Below, piece after piece: positions 1 through 8,710 of a DNA stretch of 64,000 nucleotides (positions are counted from its first letter, which is position 1; each line of letters starts with the position of its first letter). Source of the DNA: Pareuzebyella sediminis (lineage in GTDB: Bacteria; Bacteroidota; Bacteroidia; Flavobacteriales; Flavobacteriaceae); assembly GCF_008367235.1 (NCBI RefSeq), contig NZ_VTZS01000004.1, positions 434,001 to 498,000 on the forward strand, read 5' to 3'. Under the pieces are notes generated by a model that saw only the letters and a list, made by a program, of their open reading frames with translations, was not told the origin of the DNA and searched no databases. The position numbers and the translations under genes are program-made.

Positions 1-2060
1 ACCAACATTACGAGAAAGGAAAGACACCGGTGCAAGCTGCCATTGATGGCACTATGGAAGTTATTCCGCCTATTGTATCGGCAATCATCACCACTGTACT
101 TGCTTTTTCGATCTTTCTATTTCTAGATGGACGAATCGGTGAGTTCTTCGGCGAAGTTTCGGTTATTGTAATTTTAACTTTGGTGGTATCCCTTATTGAG
201 GCCATGATTATATTGCCGGCCCACCTTGCCCATTCAAAAGCCCTTCAGCCTATTTCGAAGAAACCAAAAAAAGGAATTGCCAAGGCGTTTGCCAAATTGA
301 GGGTTATAAATGAAATGGGTGATAGGTTCATGGCATGGATGCGTGATAATTTATATAGTCCGAGCTTACGTTTCGCACTTCGTTATAAGGTTTTGACATT
401 CGCCTTCTTCGTTATGGCGCTATTTCTTACTCTAGGTGCTATAGGAGGGGGCGTCGTGCGTACCGCCTTTTTTCCGAGAATTGCAAGTGACAGGGTATCC
501 GTAGAACTACTAATGCCGAACGGTACCAATGAAAAGGTTACAGATTCCATAATAGGCCTCATAGCGGAGAAATCAAATATTGTGAATAAGGAACTCACCG
601 ACCAATATATGAAGGGTACGGGTAAGGAAGTTTTTGAAAATACGATTGTAAATATCGGTCCTGGTTCTTCTGCGGCAACATTGGTCATTAATTTATTGCC
701 CGGGGAGGAGCGACCTGATGCCATACGATCCGATGTAGTGACCAATCGATTACAAGAGTTGGTGGGCCCAGTCGTCGGGGTCGAAAGCTTGATTTATGGG
801 TCGGGAGGTAATTTTGGGGGGAGTCCGGTTTCGGTTTCACTTCTAGGAAATAATATTCAAGAATTAAAAGCGGCCAAATCGGAACTGAAAGCGATTTTAG
901 AAAACAACGCCCTTTTGAAAGATGTGGCAGACAATGATCCGGCCGGTATCAAGGAAATACGATTGGAACTCAAAGAAAATGCGTACTTGCTGGGGCTGGA
1001 TTTACGATCCGTAATGAACCAAGTTCGGGCTGGATTCTTCGGTACACAGGCACAACGCTTCCAGCGGGGGCAAGATGAAATCAGGGTTTGGGTGCGCTAT
1101 GATCGTGAAAACCGTTCTTCAATTACCGATTTGGATGAGATGCGAATCGCTACTCCAAACGGAAGTAAGGTTCCATTGAATGAAATAGCGGATTATACTA
1201 TAGAGAGGGGAGATGTAGCTATCAACCACTTGGAAGGCCAACGGGAAATTCAGGTTTCGGCCGATATTAAAGATGATAAGACCACTAGTGCTACCGATAT
1301 AATGGCTGAAATACGGTCTGATATAATGCCCGATATCCAATCTAAATATCCGACAGTTTCGGCCTCATATGAAGGTCAAAATAGGGAGGCCAACAAATTG
1401 ACCGATTCACTCAGGTTTGTCGGTTTGTCGGTGTTGTTATTAATTTATATAACAATCGCCTTTACGTTCCGTAGTTTCAGTCAGCCGCTATTATTGATTT
1501 TATTGGTGCCTTTTAGTTTGACGGCGGTCGCATGGGGTCATTGGTTGCACGGTTTTCCTGTCAATATATTGTCAATGTTAGGTATTATTGCCTTGATCGG
1601 TATTATGGTCAATGATGGGCTGGTGCTGATCAGTAAGTTTAACGGGAACTTGCGTGACGGAATGAAATTTGATGAGGCCATCTACGATGCGGGCCGTTCA
1701 AGATTCAGAGCGATTTTTTTGACCTCTATTACCACAATTGCTGGTCTGGCTCCTTTATTATTGGAAAAAAGTAGACAAGCACAGTTCTTAAAACCGATGG
1801 CTATCTCGATTGCGTACGGAATAGCATTCGCCACAATTTTGACCTTATTGATGTTGCCTCTGTTCTTGGCTTTCAGTAATAAAATGAAAGTCGGAAAAAA
1901 ATGGCTGGCTACGGGAGATACTATTACCAAGGAAGAGGTAGAGCGAGCTATCAAAGAGCAAAAAGAGGAAGAAAACATGAAACAGGGTGCCCTTCATTCC
2001 ATGAATGGATTTTCCAAAACTAACATTGAAACTCCTAAGGCTTTAGAGGGCAAAGAATAG
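1..2060 (+). CDS. RND-family efflux permease, 3' part (5' end outside window)
   Basis: Inner-membrane proton-driven exporter of the AcrB/HAE1-like RND superfamily. The frame is open from base 3 to the window edge, so the gene starts upstream and the GTG at base 30 is internal. About 686 residues are visible, roughly the last two thirds of a normal RND permease. Seen in order: the end of the first membrane block (GRIGEFFGEVSVIVILTLVV, then EAMIILPAHL), the second large periplasmic porter loop, and a second membrane block with GIMVNDGLVLISKF followed by FLTSITTIAGLAPLL. The tail is charged and hydrophilic. A TolC-type gene begins 11 nt after the stop, so this is part of a tripartite pump whose adaptor is presumably upstream. 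The substrate cannot be inferred. Confidence 0.93.
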   Translation, partial: QHYEKGKTPVQAAIDGTMEVIPPIVSAIITTVLAFSIFLFLDGRIGEFFGEVSVIVILTLVVSLIEAMIILPAHLAHSKALQPISKKPKKGIAKAFAKLRVINEMGDRFMAWMRDNLYSPSLRFALRYKVLTFAFFVMALFLTLGAIGGGVVRTAFFPRIASDRVSVELLMPNGTNEKVTDSIIGLIAEKSNIVNKELTDQYMKGTGKEVFENTIVNIGPGSSAATLVINLLPGEERPDAIRSDVVTNRLQELVGPVVGVESLIYGSGGNFGGSPVSVSLLGNNIQELKAAKSELKAILENNALLKDVADNDPAGIKEIRLELKENAYLLGLDLRSVMNQVRAGFFGTQAQRFQRGQDEIRVWVRYDRENRSSITDLDEMRIATPNGSKVPLNEIADYTIERGDVAINHLEGQREIQVSADIKDDKTTSATDIMAEIRSDIMPDIQSKYPTVSASYEGQNREANKLTDSLRFVGLSVLLLIYITIAFTFRSFSQPLLLILLVPFSLTAVAWGHWLHGFPVNILSMLGIIALIGIMVNDGLVLISKFNGNLRDGMKFDEAIYDAGRSRFRAIFLTSITTIAGLAPLLLEKSRQAQFLKPMAISIAYGIAFATILTLLMLPLFLAFSNKMKVGKKWLATGDTITKEEVERAIKEQKEEENMKQGALHSMNGFSKTNIETPKALEGKE

Positions 2061-2071
2061 AGAATTTTGTA

Positions 2072-3421
2072 ATGAATAGAATTTATACGATTACCTGTCT
2101 GTTTCTTATGGCATCTGGTGTACTCTTTGCACAAGAAGAGATTTTGTCAAAGCAGGAAGCGGCGAAATTGGCACTTGAGAATAATTTCGGAATTAAAGTA
2201 GCCCTGAACGAAGTCGAAATTGCCGAAAATAATGCAAGTGTTTTAAATTCCGGATACCTGCCCACGGTAACTGCGACGGCAGGGGCGAATTATAACCGCG
2301 ATGATGCCACAATCGAGTTTCCTGGGCAGTTCAATGAAGACGGTACCCCTAGGGCCGACTTTGAGATAAATCAGGCAGAAGCGCAACGGTATAATTCAGG
2401 GGTGAACGTAAATTACACCCTATTTGACGGTTTAGGACGCTTATACAATTACAAACGCCTAAAAGAACAGTATCAGTTAAGTGAATTACAGGCTAGGGAA
2501 ACTATTGAAAATACCCTGTTGCAACTATTTAGTGTTTATTTTGAAGTGGCTCGACTTACCGAAAACGAGAATGTGCTACAGCAAGCACTTGAAATTTCAA
2601 CCCAACGGATTACAAGGGCGGAATATGCTTTTGAATATGGCCAGAATACCAAGTTGGATATTTTGAATGCACAGGTAGATGTTACTAACGACAGTATCAA
2701 CCTATTGAACACCAAACAACAGTTGGCCAACGCCAAAAGAGATTTGAACGTGGTTTTGAATCAAGACCTGAACAGCACCTTCGAGGTAGACACCTTAATA
2801 CAGTTTATACCGAGATTGAAATTAGATGAACTCATAGCCCAGGCCGAAGATAATAACGTAGCCATATTACAGACAAAAAGAAACTTGGCCATCAACGCTT
2901 ACGACATTAAAGTAAATAAATCGGGCTATTTGCCCACCATAGGTCTAACCGGATCGTACGGGTGGAACTTGAACCAAAGTGCGGCCTCGGCCTTCTTTCC
3001 AGGTACTAATAATCAGACTTGGAATTTTGGACTCGGTGCCAACTTAACCTGGAACCTGTTTGATGGAGGGGGAACTAGCGTTCGCGTTAAAAATTCGAAA
3101 ATTGCCTTCGAAAACCAGGAACTTTTGCAAGATCAGATTGCGCTTGAGGTAGCGAGGGATATAAAAAATGCCTTGGAAATCTATGAAAATCGTTTAAATA
3201 TTTTCGTGATTCAAGAACAGAATGTATTAACAAACCACAATAATTTTGAACGCTCTAGGGAACAATTCCAGCTGGGCCGAATTACTTCGATAGAGTTTCG
3301 GCAGGCCCAAATCAACCTCCTCAACGCACAAACCAATAAGAATTTGGCAAAGTATGACGCAAAGTTGGCCGAACTTCAATTGCTACAGTTGACAGGGCAA
3401 TTATTGAATGTTAATCTATAA
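2072..3421 (+). CDS. TolC-family outer-membrane efflux protein
   Basis: Outer-membrane exit duct of the pump encoded immediately upstream (11-nt gap, same strand, surely co-transcribed). The 449-residue length is normal for the family. An N-terminal signal peptide (hydrophobic FLMASGVLFAQ, cleavage near residue 21) is followed by two repeated halves rich in Asn, Gln and Ala with long coiled-coil helices (for example NLAINAYDIKVNKSGYLPTI, mirroring the earlier GYLPTVTATAGANYN). The repeated GYLPT-plus-barrel-strand pattern is characteristic of outer membrane efflux (OEP) proteins. The start is the first ATG and directly precedes the signal peptide. Confidence 0.93.
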   Translation: MNRIYTITCLFLMASGVLFAQEEILSKQEAAKLALENNFGIKVALNEVEIAENNASVLNSGYLPTVTATAGANYNRDDATIEFPGQFNEDGTPRADFEINQAEAQRYNSGVNVNYTLFDGLGRLYNYKRLKEQYQLSELQARETIENTLLQLFSVYFEVARLTENENVLQQALEISTQRITRAEYAFEYGQNTKLDILNAQVDVTNDSINLLNTKQQLANAKRDLNVVLNQDLNSTFEVDTLIQFIPRLKLDELIAQAEDNNVAILQTKRNLAINAYDIKVNKSGYLPTIGLTGSYGWNLNQSAASAFFPGTNNQTWNFGLGANLTWNLFDGGGTSVRVKNSKIAFENQELLQDQIALEVARDIKNALEIYENRLNIFVIQEQNVLTNHNNFERSREQFQLGRITSIEFRQAQINLLNAQTNKNLAKYDAKLAELQLLQLTGQLLNVNL

Positions 3422-3538
3422 TTTGTGGCTTTTATATAGGGAGCCAGGTATTCCAATATTAAAAATGGACTAAGTGAGGTAAGGTCTCTTGCAGATCAAA
3501 GATTTTCTTCGTACTATGCTATCCTAAAAATTTAGACT

Positions 3539-4561
3539 ATGTCAAAAATAGGTGTTGGAATAATTGGTACAGGTTCGATTGTCAATACCTATAAAAAATG
3601 TATCGAGGAACTTAACGATGTATCCCTTGTTGCACTCTATACCAAGTCTTCTCAACGAATAGAAGAAGCCGAAGCTGAATTTGGTGTTCGCGTTTTGGCT
3701 GATTTGGAGGAGTTCATGGCCATTGAAGAAATCGACCTCGTTTGTGTCTGCAATGAAAGTGGTCGGCATGGAGACGCAATTAAAGCCGCCGCCAAGGTGG
3801 GCAAGCATGTGCTTTGTGAAAAACCACTGGAGGTTACTACCGAAAAAATTGACGAACTACTTGAGTTTTCCGAAAAACAGGGTATAAAGCTTGGCTGTGT
3901 ATTACAAAATAGATGTAGCGAGGCCTATCGAATTGTTGAAAATACCGTAAAATCGGGTAAGTTGGGTAAACTTCTCATGGGTAATGCACATATCAACTGG
4001 TATCGACCCCAAGATTATTATGCACATAGTGATTGGAGAGGTACGCTCGAATATGACGGTGGAGCTGCTTTGATGAATCAAGGCATTCATACTATCGATC
4101 TATTGATCAACTTGATGGGTGATGTAAAGTCGGTTTTTGGTAGTGTTCGCACTTTGATTCATGATATAGAGGGAGAAGACGTAGGCATAGGCCTGCTTCA
4201 TTTCGAGAACGGTGCGATCGGTTCGATTACAGGAGGAACTGCCTTATACCCGGGATACCCTGAAAAAGTCGAGATATACGGGGAAAAAGGAAGTATTTTA
4301 ATGGAAGGAGGAACGATAAAACAGTGGAATGTCAAAGAGGTTCCTGCTCCAAATTTCGATGTGGATAAAAATGACGGTAGTGGTTCCTCCGATCCTACGG
4401 CCATTGGTCATCAACATCATAAGGCCGTTATTACCGATATGATCGAGGCGATAGATGATATGCACCCCCCGATGGTAGAGGGGAAGGAGGCGCGAAAGGC
4501 AGTGGCAGTGATTACGGCTATATATAAATCATCCGAAAATGAAAAAATGATATATCTCTAA
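3539..4561 (+). CDS. Gfo/Idh/MocA-family NAD(P)-dependent oxidoreductase
   Basis: Probable cytoplasmic sugar or inositol-type dehydrogenase, 340 residues. The Rossmann nucleotide-binding motif is GIIGTGSIV at residues 8-16, the family signature CEKPLEVT lies near residue 93, and the C-terminal domain carries the active-site stretch DGGAALMNQGIHTIDLLINL with the usual HTID. No signal peptide is seen, in contrast to the Tat-signal relative at 16.3 kb. It lies alone between the efflux genes and a small Zn-ribbon gene. In this genus-level context such genes often sit next to surface-polysaccharide genes, but no such link is visible here. The substrate is unknown. Confidence 0.9.
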   Translation: MSKIGVGIIGTGSIVNTYKKCIEELNDVSLVALYTKSSQRIEEAEAEFGVRVLADLEEFMAIEEIDLVCVCNESGRHGDAIKAAAKVGKHVLCEKPLEVTTEKIDELLEFSEKQGIKLGCVLQNRCSEAYRIVENTVKSGKLGKLLMGNAHINWYRPQDYYAHSDWRGTLEYDGGAALMNQGIHTIDLLINLMGDVKSVFGSVRTLIHDIEGEDVGIGLLHFENGAIGSITGGTALYPGYPEKVEIYGEKGSILMEGGTIKQWNVKEVPAPNFDVDKNDGSGSSDPTAIGHQHHKAVITDMIEAIDDMHPPMVEGKEARKAVAVITAIYKSSENEKMIYL

Positions 4562-4696
4562 CCGGTCGAAATCTATGGAAGACACCTATCGAAACGAAGC
4601 CACAGACCTCTTTGTCTTTACTTCCGTTTCAAATTGAACAAGTCTTTAGGTTTAAGCCACTAATCCAAGCCGGGCTTTTGTTATTTATTTCTGAAA

Positions 4697-4879
4697 ATGT
4701 ACGAACACTTCTTTCAATGCCCCTATTGCTGGGAAGAAATATCCATGCTTCTAGATCCCTCTGTTTACAGGCAGACTTATGTGGAAGACTGTGAAGTGTG
4801 TTGTAACCCCATTGAAATCACCCCAGAATTCTCTAATAATGAATTGGTTGCTTTCGAGGTGCGAAGTATTGAGCAATAG
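4697..4879 (+). CDS. CPXCG-type cysteine-rich Zn-ribbon protein
   Basis: A 60-residue protein with two cysteine pairs, C8-P-Y-C11 and C32-x-x-C35 (with C36), spaced as in a zinc ribbon. It matches the small CPXCG-motif cysteine-rich family found in many bacteria, whose function is unknown. The sequence between the pairs (the acidic YVEDCEVC) and the C-terminal ELVAFEV are typical. The ATG at 4697 is the only sensible start. A partly overlapping open frame from 4612 in another phase has no such pattern and is not coding. Confidence 0.8.
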   Translation: MYEHFFQCPYCWEEISMLLDPSVYRQTYVEDCEVCCNPIEITPEFSNNELVAFEVRSIEQ

Positions 4880-4884
4880 CGTTG

Positions 4885-5562
4885 TTATTCTATGATTTCA
4901 ATTTTACCTCCGAATACCTTATTGCTATCTACGGCTTTTGGGTTGCCATAAATGTAGATGCTGCCCCCTGCTTTTACCTTTGCCTCCACTTTATCGGTGG
5001 CGTTCACTTCAGCCCTTCCCCCGGCACTTACCGTAACATTGGTCGTAACGGTTTCTAAGTTTTCATTATAGACCTTGCCACCTGTATTTACGGTAACCTC
5101 CTGTTGCTGTGCATTTCCGGAAAGTGTGATTTCACCTCCTGATACAGATTTAACGTACAGTTCTTCCGATTGAACTTTCAACTCGATTTGGCCACCCTCT
5201 TGGGTTTTAATTTCAATGTGGCTAGCGGTAAGTGTTTCGTCCGAAACAACTTTGGCATTTTCGTTGGTATCTATAAGGGTGAGTTCGCTTGTGTAGTATA
5301 GGGTAGCTTTTGCCTCATCACCGTCCATAAAATTGTCGAACTCCATTTTTATTTTGAGAAGACCATTCTTGTTTGAAATATTGACTTCATCTTTATCATC
5401 ACCGGTAATCACCAATTTGTTTTCGGTGCTTTTTTCGAGTGTTACCCTAATACGGTCGAAAACCTTAAGCTCGGTAAAAGATTCAAGGGTTTTAGTATTG
5501 GCATTTTGAGCATATAGAGTGCCCGAAAAAATCAATACAAGCAGAGGTATTATATTTCTCAT
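4885..5562 (-). CDS. Head-GIN domain (DUF2807) secreted protein
   Basis: A 225-residue exported protein of unknown function. A clear signal peptide (NIIPLLVLIFSGTLYAQ) is followed by a putative autotransporter adhesin head-GIN domain: a beta-helix of short repeats with the recurring pattern of hydrophobic positions and GG turns (ISAGG-type turns such as VSAGGRAEVNATDKVEAKV and VKAGGSIYIYGNPKAV). The C-terminal IYGNPKAVDSNKVFGGKIE is the standard ending of the family. Convergent with the Zn-ribbon gene and divergent from the FGE-like lipoprotein. A perfect TAnnTTTG -7 element lies 27 nt upstream of the start. Confidence 0.85.
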   Translation of the reverse strand: MRNIIPLLVLIFSGTLYAQNANTKTLESFTELKVFDRIRVTLEKSTENKLVITGDDKDEVNISNKNGLLKIKMEFDNFMDGDEAKATLYYTSELTLIDTNENAKVVSDETLTASHIEIKTQEGGQIELKVQSEELYVKSVSGGEITLSGNAQQQEVTVNTGGKVYNENLETVTTNVTVSAGGRAEVNATDKVEAKVKAGGSIYIYGNPKAVDSNKVFGGKIEIIE

Positions 5563-5588
5563 TACGAAAGGGTTGGATGTTGTTCCCC

Positions 5589-5596
5589 AAAATTAG
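5589..5596 (-). promoter_or_regulatory. Candidate -7 element for the head-GIN gene
   Basis: On the minus strand this reads TAATTTTG, a full match to the Bacteroidota -7 consensus TAnnTTTG, 27 nt before the ATG of the head-GIN gene. No convincing TTG is found at the expected -33 distance, so this is a partial match only. Confidence 0.35.
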
Positions 5597-5684
5597 TGTT
5601 TTTCATGAAAAGAAGTATGCTTGTTATTTCCTACAAAAATTCATGAAAATTAGAAGATTTTCAGCCTTTTTGCGTGAAGATGAT

Positions 5685-5711
5685 TTGCTAAAAAAATATG
5701 TCTTATTTTTG
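5685..5711 (+). promoter_or_regulatory. Candidate promoter for the FGE-like lipoprotein gene
   Basis: TTG at 5685-5687, 16 nt spacer, and TATTTTTG (perfect TAnnTTTG) at 5704-5711. The spacing is slightly short. Transcription would begin just before the ATG at 5733, which supports that codon rather than upstream in-frame codons as the start. Confidence 0.45.
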
Positions 5712-5732
5712 GTCAAATTCAATAAAAAAATA

Positions 5733-6773
5733 ATGAAGATTAAAGAAGTTGCACTCTGCTTTTGCGTGTTGGGTATCATATTCAATTCTTGTAAAGCAAA
5801 AAAGACCGTTCCTGATCAAGAGGCGCCCAAAGAGATGTTGCGTATCGAAAAGAGCGATAGTACAGTGATAAAGGCATCTGAGGGATATACCGAAAAAATA
5901 CCGGCGACCGATGTTAGTTTTGATATGGTGTTGATTCCCGGGGGAGAGTTTAAAATGGGTAGCCCTGCCACGGAAACCAATCGAAAGGCTGATGAAGGGC
6001 CGATTAAGGAAGTTGAACTTGACCCTTTTTATATGGGCAAATATGAGGTAACTTGGGATGTTTTTGAACTTTTCTTTAAGCAGAACAAAGATATTTTTGT
6101 GAAGTTGGAGGGGGATAAAGTGATGAAAATCGATGCGATAACACGACCCAGTCCTCCTTATGAAGACCCGTCTTATGGTATGGGAAAAGATGGTTTTCCT
6201 GCAGTTAGTATGTCGGCCTATTCCGCATTGGTTTTTTGTAAATGGTTGAGTACCGTAACCGGAAGGTTTTATAGGTTGCCTACCGAAGCTGAATGGGAGT
6301 ACGCGGCCAGGGCGGGTACGAATACGGCCTATAGTTTTGGCGAGGATGTGGCCGACTTGGATGCCTATGCCGTCTATTATAAGAATTCCGATGGCAAGTA
6401 CGCCAAAGTGGGTACCAAGAAGCCCAATCCGTGGGGGCTTTATGATATGCATGGTAATGCTGCGGAATGGACCTTGGATGAGTATAAAGAAGATGCCTAT
6501 GCGGAAGGTGAGCGTAAGAATCCATGGGTTACTCCCACGGTCATACACCCAAGATCATATCGGGGAGGCTCTTGGGATGACGATGCAGATAGATTAAGGT
6601 CCGCAGCCAGATCGGCATCAAGTTTGAAACAACAAAAGCGGGATCCCCAGATACCAAAAAGCTTTTGGTGGTTTACCGATTCGAATTATGTTGGTTTTAG
6701 ATTGGTAAGCCCCGAAACCCAACCGACCCCAGAAGAGCAGAAAAAATTCTGGCAAGTTGTGTTGGATGAATAG
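5733..6773 (+). CDS. FGE-sulfatase-domain (SUMF1-like) lipoprotein
   Basis: A 346-residue lipoprotein: hydrophobic signal ALCFCVLGIIFNSC with the lipid-accepting Cys, then a formylglycine-generating-enzyme/ergothioneine-type fold. Diagnostic pieces are MVLIPGGEFKMGS, YEVTWDVFELFF, RLPTEAEWEYAARAGT, GLYDMHGNAAEWTLDEY, YRGGSWDDDADRLRSAAR and GFRLVSP. The C-terminal segment that holds the two copper-binding cysteines in true FGE has none here, so sulfatase activation is unlikely. A structural or gliding-type role (GldJ/GldK belong to this fold) is possible but not shown. The frame is open further upstream to 5577, but the lipoprotein signal and the promoter before 5733 fix the start. Confidence 0.85.
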   Translation: MKIKEVALCFCVLGIIFNSCKAKKTVPDQEAPKEMLRIEKSDSTVIKASEGYTEKIPATDVSFDMVLIPGGEFKMGSPATETNRKADEGPIKEVELDPFYMGKYEVTWDVFELFFKQNKDIFVKLEGDKVMKIDAITRPSPPYEDPSYGMGKDGFPAVSMSAYSALVFCKWLSTVTGRFYRLPTEAEWEYAARAGTNTAYSFGEDVADLDAYAVYYKNSDGKYAKVGTKKPNPWGLYDMHGNAAEWTLDEYKEDAYAEGERKNPWVTPTVIHPRSYRGGSWDDDADRLRSAARSASSLKQQKRDPQIPKSFWWFTDSNYVGFRLVSPETQPTPEEQKKFWQVVLDE

Positions 6774-6823
6774 CCGATACCTCGTTGTATGCGATAGGTT
6801 TTCTTTAAATTTAAATCATTGAA

Positions 6824-7354
6824 ATGAAAAAAATAGCTTTATTTCTTTTTATAGTCGGTATGGCGTTTACGGGCATCTCTCAAGAAACGTATACCCTTTC
6901 TGATGAAAGTGCAGTGACGATAGATGGTACCTCTACCATCCACGATTGGACGGTAACGGCCAATACTATATCCGGTAGCCTCAAGGCGGAAGGAGAACTT
7001 CCAAAAGAAATCTTATTTGAAGTGGAGGTTGATGGTATAAAAAGCGAGCGAGGTGCCGCTATGGATAAAAAGATGCATGAAGCCCTAAAGAAAGAGGAGC
7101 ACCCTAAAGTGACTTTTACCTTGACCGAAGCAAAAGATTCCAAATTGGTAGGCGCTTTGACAATCGCAGGTAAGGAACAGACCGTGGAGGTGCCTTCAAA
7201 AATAGAGGTCGTTGATGGGGCTATAAAAATAACGGGTGAAAAAAGTATTATTCTTCAAGATTATGACGTAGAACCCCCGACAGCAATGTTCGGACAGATT
7301 ATTGTTGGAGACGAAGTGACCGTTAAGTTCGATTTGGTTTTTTCAAAGAGTTAA
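6824..7354 (+). CDS. YceI-family lipocalin-like protein
   Basis: A 176-residue periplasmic protein with a signal peptide (KIALFLFIVGMAFTGISQ) followed by a YceI barrel, a lipid/isoprenoid-binding beta barrel. Visible hallmarks are TIDGTSTIHDWTVTA near the N-terminus, MDKKMHEALKKEEHPKVTF in the middle and the final strands with VTVKFDLVF. Length is standard. It is 50 nt downstream of the FGE-like gene and may share its transcript. The ligand is unknown. Confidence 0.9.
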   Translation: MKKIALFLFIVGMAFTGISQETYTLSDESAVTIDGTSTIHDWTVTANTISGSLKAEGELPKEILFEVEVDGIKSERGAAMDKKMHEALKKEEHPKVTFTLTEAKDSKLVGALTIAGKEQTVEVPSKIEVVDGAIKITGEKSIILQDYDVEPPTAMFGQIIVGDEVTVKFDLVFSKS

Positions 7355-7454
7355 TTCGCTACTGTCTTAGAGACAGGGCAATTTGTAACGGCTAGAAAGA
7401 ATGTTTACCTTCGGGGTATTGAGGGCCCCTAATAGGCCTTATTTACTTGCAACG

Positions 7455-8639
7455 ATGTTAAAATCAATTATTTACGCCCTTTTCATGTTCCTTTTGGCCT
7501 GTGGTAGCCAACTCGAGCCTCTCTCTACCATTAAAGTTACCGAGACGGATGGTCTAAATCGTCGTTTAGACTATGTAGTCGCAGAAATTCCCGCTCCCAA
7601 ACAGTTTCAGAACAATTCAAACTTATCGGCGATCGATACCGAGAATAGTACTGTAGTCGCCGTTCAGGTATTGGATACTTTAAGGCGAAATAATGAAAAG
7701 GTCTGGAAGGTTATGTTTCCGATTTCAATTGAGGCGCGCTCCTCCAAAAACTTTGAAATTCATGTGGGAGATAAATTGTCCAAACAGAACCCTACAGGAA
7801 TTCACCTTGCTGAAGACGGAAAGGCAGTCGAGAACGAAATTTATAAGGTCATTTTCAGTGATGAAAACGACCAGAGGGGAGGGCAGGTGTCCGGGATTTT
7901 CCTAAAGAACTTTGACAATCAACGCTTGAGAAGAGGACATATTCCTATGCATTGGGCACCTAATTTTTCAAGACCTGATTCGGAAAGCTATTTTGGTTTC
8001 GAACATTTATCTACCTCTTCCCATAATGCTACTAGCTCAGGAATGTACCAAGTGCTTAAAACACGAGCGGGTACGACCGATAGCATACCCGAAATAACGA
8101 TAGCGGGCAAGTATACGTTTTTGGGCGAACTGCCCTATTTTTATTTCGAATCTACCATGACCATGAAAGATGATGTGGTTTTGGATTTATTACGAAATGA
8201 TGAGATGACAATGGACAGCCTGTTTACACATGTGATTTATAGACCGAAAGGAGGAATGGTTTCCCAATTGAAACTCTACCAACCAGAACTTGATAGCTTA
8301 GACAACAAACCTATACCTGATAATGCGGATTTTGTTGGCTTTTATCATAAGGAAAAAGGATATGGCCTTGCATCGATACGGCTCAGGTATGACAATACGA
8401 ACCTAAATGGTATGCCTTCGCCAACACATAAGCCTTACACTAAAATAACAAGATCAAGTGGCCATGGGCGTTATTGGAACCGCATATTGACCGATACCGT
8501 ACTCAATTTTCCGGAAGGGAGCCGGTACCAAGAGAAGAATGCCTATCTTATATTCGATGCTTCCACGGAAAACCCTGCAAAGGAAGTCTTATATTATGCG
8601 GAACGGTTATGGCATCCTTTGAAAATACAAGTAAATTGA
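7455..8639 (+). CDS. DUF4861-like lipoprotein
   Basis: A 394-residue lipoprotein with signal IIYALFMFLLACG (lipobox LLAC). The rest resembles the DUF4861 family of Bacteroidota, often found in polysaccharide-utilisation settings; I recognise it from overall pattern (N-terminal NRRLDYVVAEIP, central HWAPNFSRPDSESYFGFEHL, HGRYWNRILTDTVLNFPEGS and the C-terminal YAERLWHPLKIQVN). No catalytic residues can be assigned. The frame is open 54 nt upstream to an ATG at 7401, but the codon at 7455 directly precedes the lipoprotein signal and is chosen. Confidence 0.6.
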   Translation: MLKSIIYALFMFLLACGSQLEPLSTIKVTETDGLNRRLDYVVAEIPAPKQFQNNSNLSAIDTENSTVVAVQVLDTLRRNNEKVWKVMFPISIEARSSKNFEIHVGDKLSKQNPTGIHLAEDGKAVENEIYKVIFSDENDQRGGQVSGIFLKNFDNQRLRRGHIPMHWAPNFSRPDSESYFGFEHLSTSSHNATSSGMYQVLKTRAGTTDSIPEITIAGKYTFLGELPYFYFESTMTMKDDVVLDLLRNDEMTMDSLFTHVIYRPKGGMVSQLKLYQPELDSLDNKPIPDNADFVGFYHKEKGYGLASIRLRYDNTNLNGMPSPTHKPYTKITRSSGHGRYWNRILTDTVLNFPEGSRYQEKNAYLIFDASTENPAKEVLYYAERLWHPLKIQVN

Positions 8640-8710
8640 GTTTTACAACTATTCAATTTTTTATTGCCATAGCACTAGCTTATTAACTCCCTGAATTTCA
8701 ATATTAAGTG

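Noticed and set aside
4612-4794. Open frame overlapping the Zn-ribbon gene in another phase
   Set aside because: No motif; the CPXCG protein in the overlapping frame has both cysteine pairs.
5703-6548. Open frame of 281 codons antisense to the FGE-like lipoprotein gene
   Set aside because: No protein-like composition; it mirrors codon usage of the plus-strand gene, which has clear domain motifs.
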